From Chitinophagales bacterium (lineage in GTDB: Bacteria; Bacteroidota; Bacteroidia; Chitinophagales; Chitinophagaceae), in assembly GCA_020636505.1 (NCBI GenBank), contig JACJXR010000001.1:434001-498000 (forward strand): DNA of 64,000 nt, written 5' to 3'. Shown here in pieces: positions 1-8,183 of this stretch (positions within the stretch are counted from its first letter, which is position 1; each line of letters starts with the position of its first letter). The position numbers and the translations under genes are program-made. The notes below the pieces were generated by a model. The model was not told the DNA's origin. It was given only the letters and a program-made list of their open reading frames with translations, and did no database searches.

Positions 1-938
1 AAGCGAACAATAAGATCGTTCACCGTTAACTCTATCCTTTGCCAGGCCGCATCGTTCACTCTGAAATTGAGTGTGTCGATGCTTTCACCCGTCTTGTCAA
101 AATCCGCTGTTACCGCGCTCTTCACCTGTCCGTTCACTTTCAGGTTCAATACCACCGACTCTTTGGGTTTATCACCGTCCAACCTTGACTTGACCACCAA
201 TGTATTTCCAACACCTATCTGCAATACGGGAAACATCAAGTAAGCTGTATCTATATATACGTTGGCCACATCTCCACCTCTTACCGGTACTGCGAACAAC
301 CGCATATCTTCCGTAAGTGCGGCTTCGGGTACTTCTGCCAGAGGTTTTTGCTGAAAGTCGGAATAGTAATACAGGTCTACTCCTTTCGCAGCTTCGGAGC
401 GAGTGATGCTCTGCAACACGGCCAATACCTGTTTGGCTGTTTTGGGTTTGCTCGAAAGCTCAATACCACCCAACTCCAACAACACTCTGTCAGCAGGCAT
501 GGGACGATAACTCACGGGCTTATCATTGGTGAGCAATACGAACTTTGTACCCGGTGCTGCGGCTCTCACCTGCTTTTTAGCCAACTCCTTGGCCACATCC
601 AAGAGGCGTTGTGCACCTTTCTTCGCAGACATGCTACCCGAATTGTCCACATATATGGCTTGGAGCCTACTGCCTTCCGTCTGTTTGCCGGTGCTTGAAA
701 AGAAAGGCTGCGCAAATGCCAGTATCAATGAAGCAAGAAACAACAACCTGAGCATCAACAACCACTTGTATCTGAGTTGAGAAGACTTTTGTGATCGTAG
801 CTGTATGTTCTTCAAAAAGCGGGTGTGTGGGAAATACACCGTCTTGTACCTGCGCAGATTGAACAGGTGTATGATGACAGGTATCGCCAATGCGATGCCG
901 GCCACAAGAAACAACGGATATATGAAGCCCACACTCAA
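1..938 (-). CDS. BatA/VWA-domain membrane protein (5' part, runs off the window)
   Basis: The minus strand is open from about 938 to the window edge, giving roughly 312 N-terminal residues. I infer a TTG start at 938, because the product then begins MSVGFIYPLFLVAGIALAIP and continues IHLFNLRRYK, the typical opening of the BatA N-terminal domain; no ATG fits. A second hydrophobic stretch at about residues 57-77 (WLLMLRLLFLASLILAFAQP) completes the two-helix BatA unit. It is followed by a von Willebrand A domain with a MIDAS metal site DNSGSMS near residue 95. Family members are inner-membrane proteins linked to aerotolerance/Bat operons and are usually around 700 residues, so more than half is probably missing here. 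The exact start is uncertain (a GTG lies two codons further on). Confidence 0.8.
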   Translation of the reverse strand, partial: MSVGFIYPLFLVAGIALAIPVIIHLFNLRRYKTVYFPHTRFLKNIQLRSQKSSQLRYKWLLMLRLLFLASLILAFAQPFFSSTGKQTEGSRLQAIYVDNSGSMSAKKGAQRLLDVAKELAKKQVRAAAPGTKFVLLTNDKPVSYRPMPADRVLLELGGIELSSKPKTAKQVLAVLQSITRSEAAKGVDLYYYSDFQQKPLAEVPEAALTEDMRLFAVPVRGGDVANVYIDTAYLMFPVLQIGVGNTLVVKSRLDGDKPKESVVLNLKVNGQVKSAVTADFDKTGESIDTLNFRVNDAAWQRIELTVNDLIVR

Positions 939-1074
939 ATATAAGGTTAATGCGCTGATTAACAGGCTTTACCGATAGCTAATGATTTCTTAAGGTTTTT
1001 GGCGCATCGGTTTGAGTATTCCCTCCGGTTAAAAATTGTTACGAATTGTTCTGTTCGGGAGGGGGGTATGCTTT

Positions 1075-1152
1075 TCAATTTGTTGCATTTTATTCATTGA
1101 TAGGTGTCTTTTCATTGGTATTCATGATTCGAACAAATTTTCAATTTGTTGC
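1075..1152. repeat. Direct repeat copy 1 (about 78 bp)
   Basis: This copy is nearly identical to 1194-1271. The shared core begins TTTTATTCATTGATAGGTGT and continues through CATTGGTATTCATGATTCG. Both ends carry the short motif TCAATTTGTTGC. The copies are about 120 bp apart and differ at only a few positions near the ends. Confidence 0.85.
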
Positions 1153-1193
1153 AGAATTGGCGTTTATTTTTTTGTTACAACGATTTCATAAAG

Positions 1194-1271
1194 CTCAATT
1201 GTTGCGTTTTATTCATTGATAGGTGTCTTTTCATTGGTATTCATGATTCGCACCAAATTTCAATTTGTTGC
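1194..1271. repeat. Direct repeat copy 2 (about 78 bp)
   Basis: This is the second copy of the repeat at 1075-1152, with an identical central core of about 45 bp. It lies just before the two hairpins at 1307-1336 and 1350-1377. Confidence 0.85.
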
Positions 1272-1306
1272 GAATTGTTGCGGAATCATGCTTTTTTTGT
1301 TTTCAT

Positions 1307-1336
1307 CTCCTTTCTTTTAGCACCAAAAGAAAGGAG
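1307..1336. repeat. Perfect inverted repeat, 12-bp arms
   Basis: The arms CTCCTTTCTTTT and AAAAGAAAGGAG are perfect complements around the 6-nt loop AGCACC. No T-run follows the stem on the plus strand, so it looks more like an interspersed palindrome than a simple terminator. Confidence 0.8.
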
Positions 1337-1349
1337 GAAAGAAAAAGTG

Positions 1350-1377
1350 CCGACAATTTAAGCTTCAAAATTGTCGG
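1350..1377. repeat. Inverted repeat, 10-bp arms
   Basis: The arms CCGACAATTT and AAATTGTCGG form a perfect stem around an 8-nt spacer (AAGCTTCA). It lies 13 bp after the previous palindrome. Confidence 0.75.
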
Positions 1378-1432
1378 AGGTAGCCTTGATAGACTTTGGC
1401 ACCTTGGCTCTGCCGATCTGTACCACACTCGT

Positions 1433-1458
1433 CATTGCGAGGAACGAAGCAATCTCAC
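1433..1458. repeat. REP-like element (GTCATTGCGAGGAACGAAGCAATC type)
   Basis: The stretch contains CATTGCGAGGAACGAAGCAA, in which ATTGC can pair with GCAAT. I recognise this wording from short palindromic repeats found in many copies in diverse bacterial genomes. That is recollection; copy number in this genome is unknown. Only one copy was noticed in this window. Confidence 0.6.
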
Positions 1459-1540
1459 GCTATACGATGTTTTTAGCGCATTGTTTACAATAACAAATAT
1501 ACATAATTTAATTGAATTTATTATCGTACCTTGCAAGCCG

Positions 1541-1981
1541 ATGAGTAATACCGTTACCATTAAGCACAGCATATTCATTGCCCGCAGTCCGGAAGAGGTG
1601 TACGACTTCACTCAAGACTTCGATAAGCGACCGTTATGGGACAGGTTGGTGAAAAATGCCACCGTGTTGGAAACGGAACCCACCCGATTGGTGAAGATGA
1701 CCGCCAAAGACGGTTCTGAAATGACCATCCGCTACAAATTGGAGCGACGCCCAGAAAAAACCAGCCTTGCCATACTGGAAACCAACTCTCAAATGATGGA
1801 CGGCGGTGGAGGCTCTTGGCAGTACGAAGCACAAGACGGTGGCACACTCTGGACACAGGTGAACACCGTAATTCTCAAAGACGCCATATGGGCCAAACTG
1901 ATGCAGCCCGTAGCCACCAAATACTTTAAAGACAAGACCATACAGGCCATGGAAAAGGTGAAGGAGATGATGGAGGAGTGA
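1541..1981 (+). CDS. SRPBCC (START-like) family protein
   Basis: A 146-residue protein starting MSNTVTIKHSIFIARSPEEV, the usual first strand and helix of the SRPBCC/polyketide-cyclase fold: ordered strands, then VYDFTQDFDKRPLWD, and a C-terminal amphipathic helix with KLMQPVATKYFKDKTIQAM. The open frame extends upstream to 1265, but that part translates the repeat island, so the ATG at 1541 is preferred. Members bind hydrophobic ligands in a central cavity and no specific substrate can be read here. It is convergent with the T9SS gene, with only 3 bp between the stop codons. Confidence 0.8.
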   Translation: MSNTVTIKHSIFIARSPEEVYDFTQDFDKRPLWDRLVKNATVLETEPTRLVKMTAKDGSEMTIRYKLERRPEKTSLAILETNSQMMDGGGGSWQYEAQDGGTLWTQVNTVILKDAIWAKLMQPVATKYFKDKTIQAMEKVKEMMEE

Positions 1982-1984
1982 TTA

Positions 1985-4900
1985 TCACCACTTCCTGAAC
2001 TGCAAGGTCTTTATCAGTTCGCTGCTTTGCACTCTAAGCAAGTAAGTACCGTTGGCAATGTTGTTCAGGTTTATCTCTTTGCGGAAAGTTCCCTTATCAG
2101 GTATTACGGTTGTGGAATATACTTTTTGCCCCAATGCGTTGATGATGTCTATATACAACTCTTCTCTACCGTCAACTTTACCGGACAAAACAAATGTACC
2201 GTTGTTCGGGTTTGGGTAAAGCGAGAGTTTATGTTCGTCCTCCACATCTCCAACCGAAGTGAGTATGCGAACTGTGATGTCGTTACTTGCTGCTGCCGTA
2301 GGCAATGGGCACAAGTAGGTGCTTTTTATCTCCACATGCACTCGGTCGTTATCATTCAATGTATTGGCTGCCCATGTATTGCCTTGCGCACCTATCACGT
2401 CTGCACCGTTGCGCTTCCATTGATACAGCGGTGGGTTACCCGCGTCTGTGGCAACAGCGGTGAAGGTCACATACTCATATGGTTTCAATGGAGTAGTCGG
2501 GTTGGCGGTAATGCTTACCGACGGTGCCTTCCAAGGCATCACCGTTACGCTCACATCATTGCTTGGGTCGGTAAATGAGTTAAGGCACTTGGTATATTCT
2601 GTCATGTCGCACCTTACCACATCACCTTGTTTCAGTGTGGTGGTGCTGAAGGTCGTACCCGTAGATACCAACTGTGCATTCAAATACCATTGATAGGTTG
2701 GTGTACCCCCGTGGTTATTAGGGAATGAGGTGAAATTCACTTGTTGACCATCGCATATACTGTCTCTACTCGGCACTATCACCACAAAAGGTTGTGGGTT
2801 CACCAACACCTGTACTGAGTCCACGGGTGATGTACATCCGTTGACGGTCACCGTCAAATAATATTTGCCGGCATTGCTAGTCGTTACTTTCGTTCTTACC
2901 GGGTTTTGCATGCTACTGTTGTAACTGCCCGGACCTATCCAACTATAAGTGGCCCCCAGCAATGTTGAAGTACTGTTCAGTTTTAAAGTATCATCCACAC
3001 ATACAGGACTTGTATAACCAATCGATTGCACACCCGGTATCAAGTATATATTGGCATAAGTACTGTCTTTGTAAGTACAGCCATTCAAGCCGACGGTCAG
3101 TTTGTACCAACCGCTTTCCGAAGGGCTGCTGTTGGGTCGTGTTGTGTTTTGTGTGCTTGCGGTAAAGCTAGTCGGCCCCGTCCAACTGTATGTTGCTCCC
3201 GATGAGGATGCCGTGCTGTTGATGTTCAATGTATCGCCATCGCAAAGTGGTGAGTTGGTGGAAACCGTCACCGGTGAAGGAGATTGTTTAACCAACACGG
3301 ATATGGTATCGTTTTTAGAGCATCCATCTTTGGATACGGTTGCCGTATATATACCCGACATCGTAGTGGTACTGTTGGCTATAACAGGATTTCTATCCGT
3401 AGAGCCGAAACCATTCGGCCCCGTCCATGAGTAAGTGACACCGCTTGTGGTGGATGTTGCATACAGTTTTATACTGTCGCCCGAACATACTACTTGTGTG
3501 GCAGACAATGTTGGTTTTACCGGACCGGGGTCTACGGTCACATGTACCGTGTCGGTATCAGAACAACCGTACAGGTTGGCTATTACAATATAGTCTCCAT
3601 TATGCACGGGACTTACACTGCCGATAGACGGCGTGGCACTTGTTGAGTTGAAACTGTTGGGTCCTGTCCATGAGTAAGTAACACCCGTTGATGAAGACGT
3701 GACACTTAGGTTAAGCGATGTACCCGCACATAAAGGAGTGTTATAAGTCGCCTCCAAACTGTCGGGGTTGGGTTTTACGGTTACTGTCACCGTATCTCTG
3801 GATACACAGGAGCCATTGCTTGCCACCAAATAATAATCTCCTGACATTTCCGCAGTAGAAGGATATATGGATGTATCCTTGGCTGCTGATGTATAACTGC
3901 CAGGGCCCGTCCATGTATATGTGATACCCGAGCCTAAGGATGAGGCCATCAACTTCAATGTATCGTTGACACATATCGGAGCGTTGGTGGAGGCTTGCAC
4001 TCCACCCGGCCCTGAACCTGCTATAACCGTTGCATCTGTGGTGTCTTTGGCTTCGCATCCTCCCAAATATGCCGTAACAATATAGCTGCCGGTATATGAT
4101 GTGGCCGGCTTACCGATCTTAGCGACTTGGAAATTGGACGTGAATGTGTTAGGACCTGTCCAACGATAGGAGACACCCGCAGTGGCACAAGTTGCGTACA
4201 AGGCCAATGTATCATCGGAACAAACGGGACCGTTGTTGCCGGCTACCGGTTTGGAAGGTATGGTATCTCCAATTGCTATATCATATGGAGTATGGTAAGA
4301 GGTGTCCTGACCATTGGTAGAGATCATACGCAAGCGATACTTGTTGCCGGTAATGACAGAAGAAGGTATTACAGTTATAAACGTACCATTCTGATTGGAT
4401 GCTACTGAATCAAGAACGAGTGGATTTGCAAAACTCCCTCCTGAGTCGGACAGTTGCAGCTTAAAAACATTATTTGATTGAAAATAAGATGTATCAAAGT
4501 TTATATAGTAGGGAACAACTATCGTGTCACCCACGCACAATGCAGTATCGTTGAAAGTTATTCCTATTCTCTTTGACACTCTTACCACGACGGAATCAAT
4601 GAAGATATAATTATAGTTGCTTATCGGATTTGGGAAACTCGTGGCAGCATAACTCAAATTGGATGCCGGCAAAAAACCTCCGATGGCGATGTGGTCATAA
4701 GCGGAATCTGCAACAAACTGTGCAGACAATCTTACCCAGTTGGCCGTATCGGTTATCAAACCCTGACTTGCAAATGATATTTTCGGAGTGAAAGGCGGAG
4801 CATTTGTAAAACTTGCAATAGATGCACTCACCGGGTTAGATGTGATAAATCCTGTATCGAAAAAGTGTACGCACAATCCATTGGTGAAGTAATAAGACCT

Positions 4901-5266
4901 TTCGGCTATGCAAACCGAAAAAGAGACATCGTATGTCACCCCGATTTGCATGGGTGTCATCATAGCCGTTAAGGCTTCTCGGTAGCCGTAGTTTGAGGCA
5001 CTGTTGAAATCCAAAATGCCGACAAAAGCATTACCACTTGCCGGCATTTGCCAACCTCTACCGGTATTGGGTACATTAATACATGTATTGAAATAATCGG
5101 GTGTGCTGCAAAAATGTCCCCAACCTGCACATTTATTACCGACAGTACCTCCTTGGCAAGTACCTATATATGTTTCAAAATCTCCATTGGGAACCAAGTT
5201 CGGCTGTGCTACTACGCCAAACGTGTAAGAAAGCAAAAGGGTTAATATAGGGAGTAGCTTATTCAT
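1985..5266 (-). CDS. T9SS-sorted secreted protein with six Ig-like repeats
   Basis: A 1093-residue exported protein. Residues 1-20 are a signal peptide (LLPILTLLLSYTFGVVA-Q). An N-terminal domain beginning NLVPNGDFE, about residues 22-235, resembles carbohydrate-binding-like beta-sandwich modules. An Ig-like segment follows, then six repeats of about 78 residues, each built around YSWTGPNSF-like words and a cysteine pair. Next are two modules with TYQWYLN and LYQWKRNG. The end (LYPNPNNGTFVLSG ... NGTYLLRV ... LQFRKW) is a type A T9SS C-terminal sorting signal, so it should cross the outer membrane and be surface-anchored or released. It is a paralogue of the gene at 5323-8079. No catalytic residues are recognisable; adhesion or polymer binding is inference. 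Confidence 0.88.
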   Translation of the reverse strand: MNKLLPILTLLLSYTFGVVAQPNLVPNGDFETYIGTCQGGTVGNKCAGWGHFCSTPDYFNTCINVPNTGRGWQMPASGNAFVGILDFNSASNYGYREALTAMMTPMQIGVTYDVSFSVCIAERSYYFTNGLCVHFFDTGFITSNPVSASIASFTNAPPFTPKISFASQGLITDTANWVRLSAQFVADSAYDHIAIGGFLPASNLSYAATSFPNPISNYNYIFIDSVVVRVSKRIGITFNDTALCVGDTIVVPYYINFDTSYFQSNNVFKLQLSDSGGSFANPLVLDSVASNQNGTFITVIPSSVITGNKYRLRMISTNGQDTSYHTPYDIAIGDTIPSKPVAGNNGPVCSDDTLALYATCATAGVSYRWTGPNTFTSNFQVAKIGKPATSYTGSYIVTAYLGGCEAKDTTDATVIAGSGPGGVQASTNAPICVNDTLKLMASSLGSGITYTWTGPGSYTSAAKDTSIYPSTAEMSGDYYLVASNGSCVSRDTVTVTVKPNPDSLEATYNTPLCAGTSLNLSVTSSSTGVTYSWTGPNSFNSTSATPSIGSVSPVHNGDYIVIANLYGCSDTDTVHVTVDPGPVKPTLSATQVVCSGDSIKLYATSTTSGVTYSWTGPNGFGSTDRNPVIANSTTTMSGIYTATVSKDGCSKNDTISVLVKQSPSPVTVSTNSPLCDGDTLNINSTASSSGATYSWTGPTSFTASTQNTTRPNSSPSESGWYKLTVGLNGCTYKDSTYANIYLIPGVQSIGYTSPVCVDDTLKLNSTSTLLGATYSWIGPGSYNSSMQNPVRTKVTTSNAGKYYLTVTVNGCTSPVDSVQVLVNPQPFVVIVPSRDSICDGQQVNFTSFPNNHGGTPTYQWYLNAQLVSTGTTFSTTTLKQGDVVRCDMTEYTKCLNSFTDPSNDVSVTVMPWKAPSVSITANPTTPLKPYEYVTFTAVATDAGNPPLYQWKRNGADVIGAQGNTWAANTLNDNDRVHVEIKSTYLCPLPTAAASNDITVRILTSVGDVEDEHKLSLYPNPNNGTFVLSGKVDGREELYIDIINALGQKVYSTTVIPDKGTFRKEINLNNIANGTYLLRVQSSELIKTLQFRKW

Positions 5267-5322
5267 ACCATAATAAAAATAAGGATAATACTAATATAAA
5301 AATCAGCCTAAGGAGATTTACA

Positions 5323-8079
5323 TCACTTCTTAATAAAGTGCAGGGACTTGGCTTCTTTGGCACCGTATAACCTTATCAGGTATGCACCGTCGGCTATCGT
5401 GTTCAGGCTTATCTCTTTACGGAATGTACCGTTGTCAGGGCGTATAGTTGTTGAGTATACTCTTTGCCCCAATGCATTGACAATGTCTATACTTAACTCT
5501 TCTTTACTATCCACTTTGCCTGATAAAACGAATGTTCCATTGTTGGGGTTCGGGTAAAGAATAAGTTTTTGTTCATCCTCCACATCACCTATCGATGTCA
5601 GTATCTGAACCGTGATGTTGTTACTTGTTGCTATGGTAGGCTGCGGACACATATAGGTACTTGTCACCTCCACATGTATCCTGTCGTTGTCATTCAGTGT
5701 ATTGGCGGCCCATGTGTTGCCTTGTGCACCGATCACGTCCGTTCCGTTGCGCTTCCATTGATACAGCGGCGGATTGCCTGCATCTGTCGCTACTGCAGTG
5801 AACGTTACATACTCATATGGTTTCAGTGGACCAGACGGATTTGCGGTTATGCTTACTGACGGCGCCATCCATGGCATCACCGTTACACTTACATCATTGC
5901 TCGGGTCAGTGAATGCATTGGAGCATTTGGTGTATTCCGTCATATCGCACCTTACCACATCACCTTGTTTGAGTGTTGCTGTACCGAAGGTCGTTCCAGT
6001 AGAAACTAATTGTGCGTTTACATACCATTGATATGTGGGTGTACCTCCATGGTTGTTCGGGAAAGATGTGAAATTCACTTGCTGCCCGTCACATATGCTG
6101 TCTTTGTTTGCCAGTATCACCACAAAAGGTTGTGGGTTCACTTGCACTTGTACAGAATCTTTAGGTGAGGTACAGCCATTATAAGTTACTGATAAATAGT
6201 ATTTACCACTGTCATTGAACGAGGTTTTCACCTTTTGTGGATTTTGTTGAGAACTACTGTAATTGCTCGGACCTGTCCAACTATATGTCGCTCCATTTAT
6301 CGATGATTGTCCATTCAGTTTCAAAGTATCATCAATACATATAGGGCTTACATAACCGATGGATTGTACAGAAGGTATCAGATATATATTGGCGTAAGTA
6401 CTGTCTTTGTAAGTACAGCCATTCAGATCGACAAGGATCTTATACCAACCGCTTACAGACGAAATACTATTGGGTCTTACAGCATTTCGTGTATTTGCAG
6501 AAAAACTACCAGGGCCACTCCAACTATATGTTGCACCTGTTGTAGACATTGTGCTGTTGAGTTTCAATGTATCGCCACTACAAAACGGAGTATTATTGGA
6601 GAGTGTTACAGATGCAGGTGACTGCATTACCTGTATCGATATTGTATCACTACTGTCACAACCATATTTACTGACAGTGGCCATATAGATTCCTGACATT
6701 GTTGTAGCACTATTTGCTATGGCAGGATTCTGAACTGTATCGCTAAAACTATTTGGACCTGTCCAACTGTATGTCACCCCCGTAGTGGTGGTTGACGAAA
6801 AAAGCCTTAGACTGTCACCGGAACATATCGGAGTAGTCGCATTGAGTGATGGTTTATTAGGTTTTGGAATCACCGTTACCTGAACAGTGTCATTTACTTC
6901 ACAACCGTAGAATTTCATATTTACAAAATAATAGCCGTTTAACCCCAATACAGCGCCACTAATTGACGGGCTTTGTGTTGTATCACTAAAATTATTCGGA
7001 CCTGACCAGGAGTATTTTGTTGGAGAAACGTTGGTGCTTGCAGAAAAATTAAGTGTATTCCCTTCGCACAATGGGCTATTTGTTGATACTACAACAGACG
7101 CACTATCAGGATTATGGATAATAATATCAAACCCGTTATCTTCAGAAGTATCCGCAGCATTTGACGACACTAACCTAAGTCTATAGCCATTACCAGGCGA
7201 AATATCAGGTGGAATAACGACCATAATATTAGCTGAAGTGTCTGAGTTGGTCGAGCCGACATTAACAGGTGAAGAAAAACTACCATTGGCATTTGACAGC
7301 TGCATTGTAAACGTATTATTAGATTGCCGTTTGATAGAATAATAAGGGATCGTCAATGTATCTCCTGCACATTGTAACGTATCGTCAAAAACAAAAAAAT
7401 GTGAATTGAATGGTAGCACCTCCACTGAGTCTATATAATAATATGCTAAACCAACACTGCTGGCATTGAAAGGAATAAAGTTAATCGATGTTTGATACCT
7501 GAATCCTCCAATGGCAATATTATCATAACTAGAATCCGCAATAAATATTTTAGTTAAATGAACCCAATTCTGTGTATCTGTTATCACCATATTAGGCCAT
7601 TCTACCTGCGGTGAAACAGATGCAACTTTGGAGTTCTTGAATAACTTTGGTGTGTTTACGTAGAAGTAAACACCTATATCATTCGTCCCCCCGTGTGACA
7701 TTTCTGCCAACGAGACGTACAAAGAAACCGTATACATTTTACCTGTCTGTAACGGAGTTATAGATCTAGTAATGTATTCTTTGGTATTTACATACGCATG
7801 ACTGAACAAACCGATATATGCTGAACCACTTACCGGGAATTGGTACCCTGTTGTGTTTGCAGGTATACTGGGTCCAGTAGGACCCGTATGACAAAAATGA
7901 TAGTAATCCGGAGTTGCCCAATTCCATGACGACCAGCCTGTACAGTTGTTTATCTGTGCAAAACCTGTAGGGCAACTTGTATACTGTTCAAAATTTCCAT
8001 TTGGTACATGGTTCTGTTGCGCACTTGCTTTGATATTGCAAATGGCAAAAAGGGATAATATAGTCAAAAGCCATTTCAT
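5323..8079 (-). CDS. T9SS-sorted secreted protein with four Ig-like repeats
   Basis: A 918-residue paralogue of the downstream 1985-5266 gene, with the same plan: signal peptide (residues 1-20, ending KASA-Q), an N-terminal domain beginning HVPNGNFEQY, an Ig-like segment, WTGP repeats, two YQW modules and a T9SS tail (LYPNPNNGTFVLSGKVDSKE). It has four WTGP repeats instead of six. The last 350 or so residues are nearly the same in both proteins, while the N-terminal domains differ more. The genes are tandem, 56 bp apart and probably co-transcribed. A role in surface attachment is plausible but not shown. Confidence 0.87.
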   Translation of the reverse strand: MKWLLTILSLFAICNIKASAQQNHVPNGNFEQYTSCPTGFAQINNCTGWSSWNWATPDYYHFCHTGPTGPSIPANTTGYQFPVSGSAYIGLFSHAYVNTKEYITRSITPLQTGKMYTVSLYVSLAEMSHGGTNDIGVYFYVNTPKLFKNSKVASVSPQVEWPNMVITDTQNWVHLTKIFIADSSYDNIAIGGFRYQTSINFIPFNASSVGLAYYYIDSVEVLPFNSHFFVFDDTLQCAGDTLTIPYYSIKRQSNNTFTMQLSNANGSFSSPVNVGSTNSDTSANIMVVIPPDISPGNGYRLRLVSSNAADTSEDNGFDIIIHNPDSASVVVSTNSPLCEGNTLNFSASTNVSPTKYSWSGPNNFSDTTQSPSISGAVLGLNGYYFVNMKFYGCEVNDTVQVTVIPKPNKPSLNATTPICSGDSLRLFSSTTTTGVTYSWTGPNSFSDTVQNPAIANSATTMSGIYMATVSKYGCDSSDTISIQVMQSPASVTLSNNTPFCSGDTLKLNSTMSTTGATYSWSGPGSFSANTRNAVRPNSISSVSGWYKILVDLNGCTYKDSTYANIYLIPSVQSIGYVSPICIDDTLKLNGQSSINGATYSWTGPSNYSSSQQNPQKVKTSFNDSGKYYLSVTYNGCTSPKDSVQVQVNPQPFVVILANKDSICDGQQVNFTSFPNNHGGTPTYQWYVNAQLVSTGTTFGTATLKQGDVVRCDMTEYTKCSNAFTDPSNDVSVTVMPWMAPSVSITANPSGPLKPYEYVTFTAVATDAGNPPLYQWKRNGTDVIGAQGNTWAANTLNDNDRIHVEVTSTYMCPQPTIATSNNITVQILTSIGDVEDEQKLILYPNPNNGTFVLSGKVDSKEELSIDIVNALGQRVYSTTIRPDNGTFRKEISLNTIADGAYLIRLYGAKEAKSLHFIKK

Positions 8080-8152
8080 ACATTACTGAAGTTAATCATA
8101 ATTAATCTAATTCCTTCAATACTTATCTGTGTAGTAGCTACGTGGATTTAAT

Positions 8153-8160
8153 TACTTTTG
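8153..8160 (+). promoter_or_regulatory. alaS promoter, -7 element
   Basis: TACTTTTG is an exact match to the Bacteroidota -7 consensus TAnnTTTG, 23 bp before the alaS ATG. No clear TTTG was found at -33. Confidence 0.6.
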
Positions 8161-8183
8161 CAACCTAACGGAAAAGTGATTTT

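Larger units (their letters stand above)
939..1540. other. Gene-free 600-bp island rich in repeats
   Basis: No credible protein is encoded here. The short open frames on the plus strand are low-complexity and run through palindromes. The stretch contains two copies of a direct repeat, two strong inverted repeats and a REP-like element, listed separately. No transposase or tRNA was seen. It separates the divergent BatA gene and the SRPBCC gene. Confidence 0.7.

Noticed and set aside
1265..1540. N-terminal extension of the SRPBCC protein
   Set aside because: It would translate the palindromes and REP-like element; family similarity starts only at the ATG at 1541.
2400..7100. Regular DNA repeats that could suggest a CRISPR array
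   Set aside because: They are coding repeats of about 230 bp for Ig-like domains in frame, with diverged sequence and no short unique spacers.
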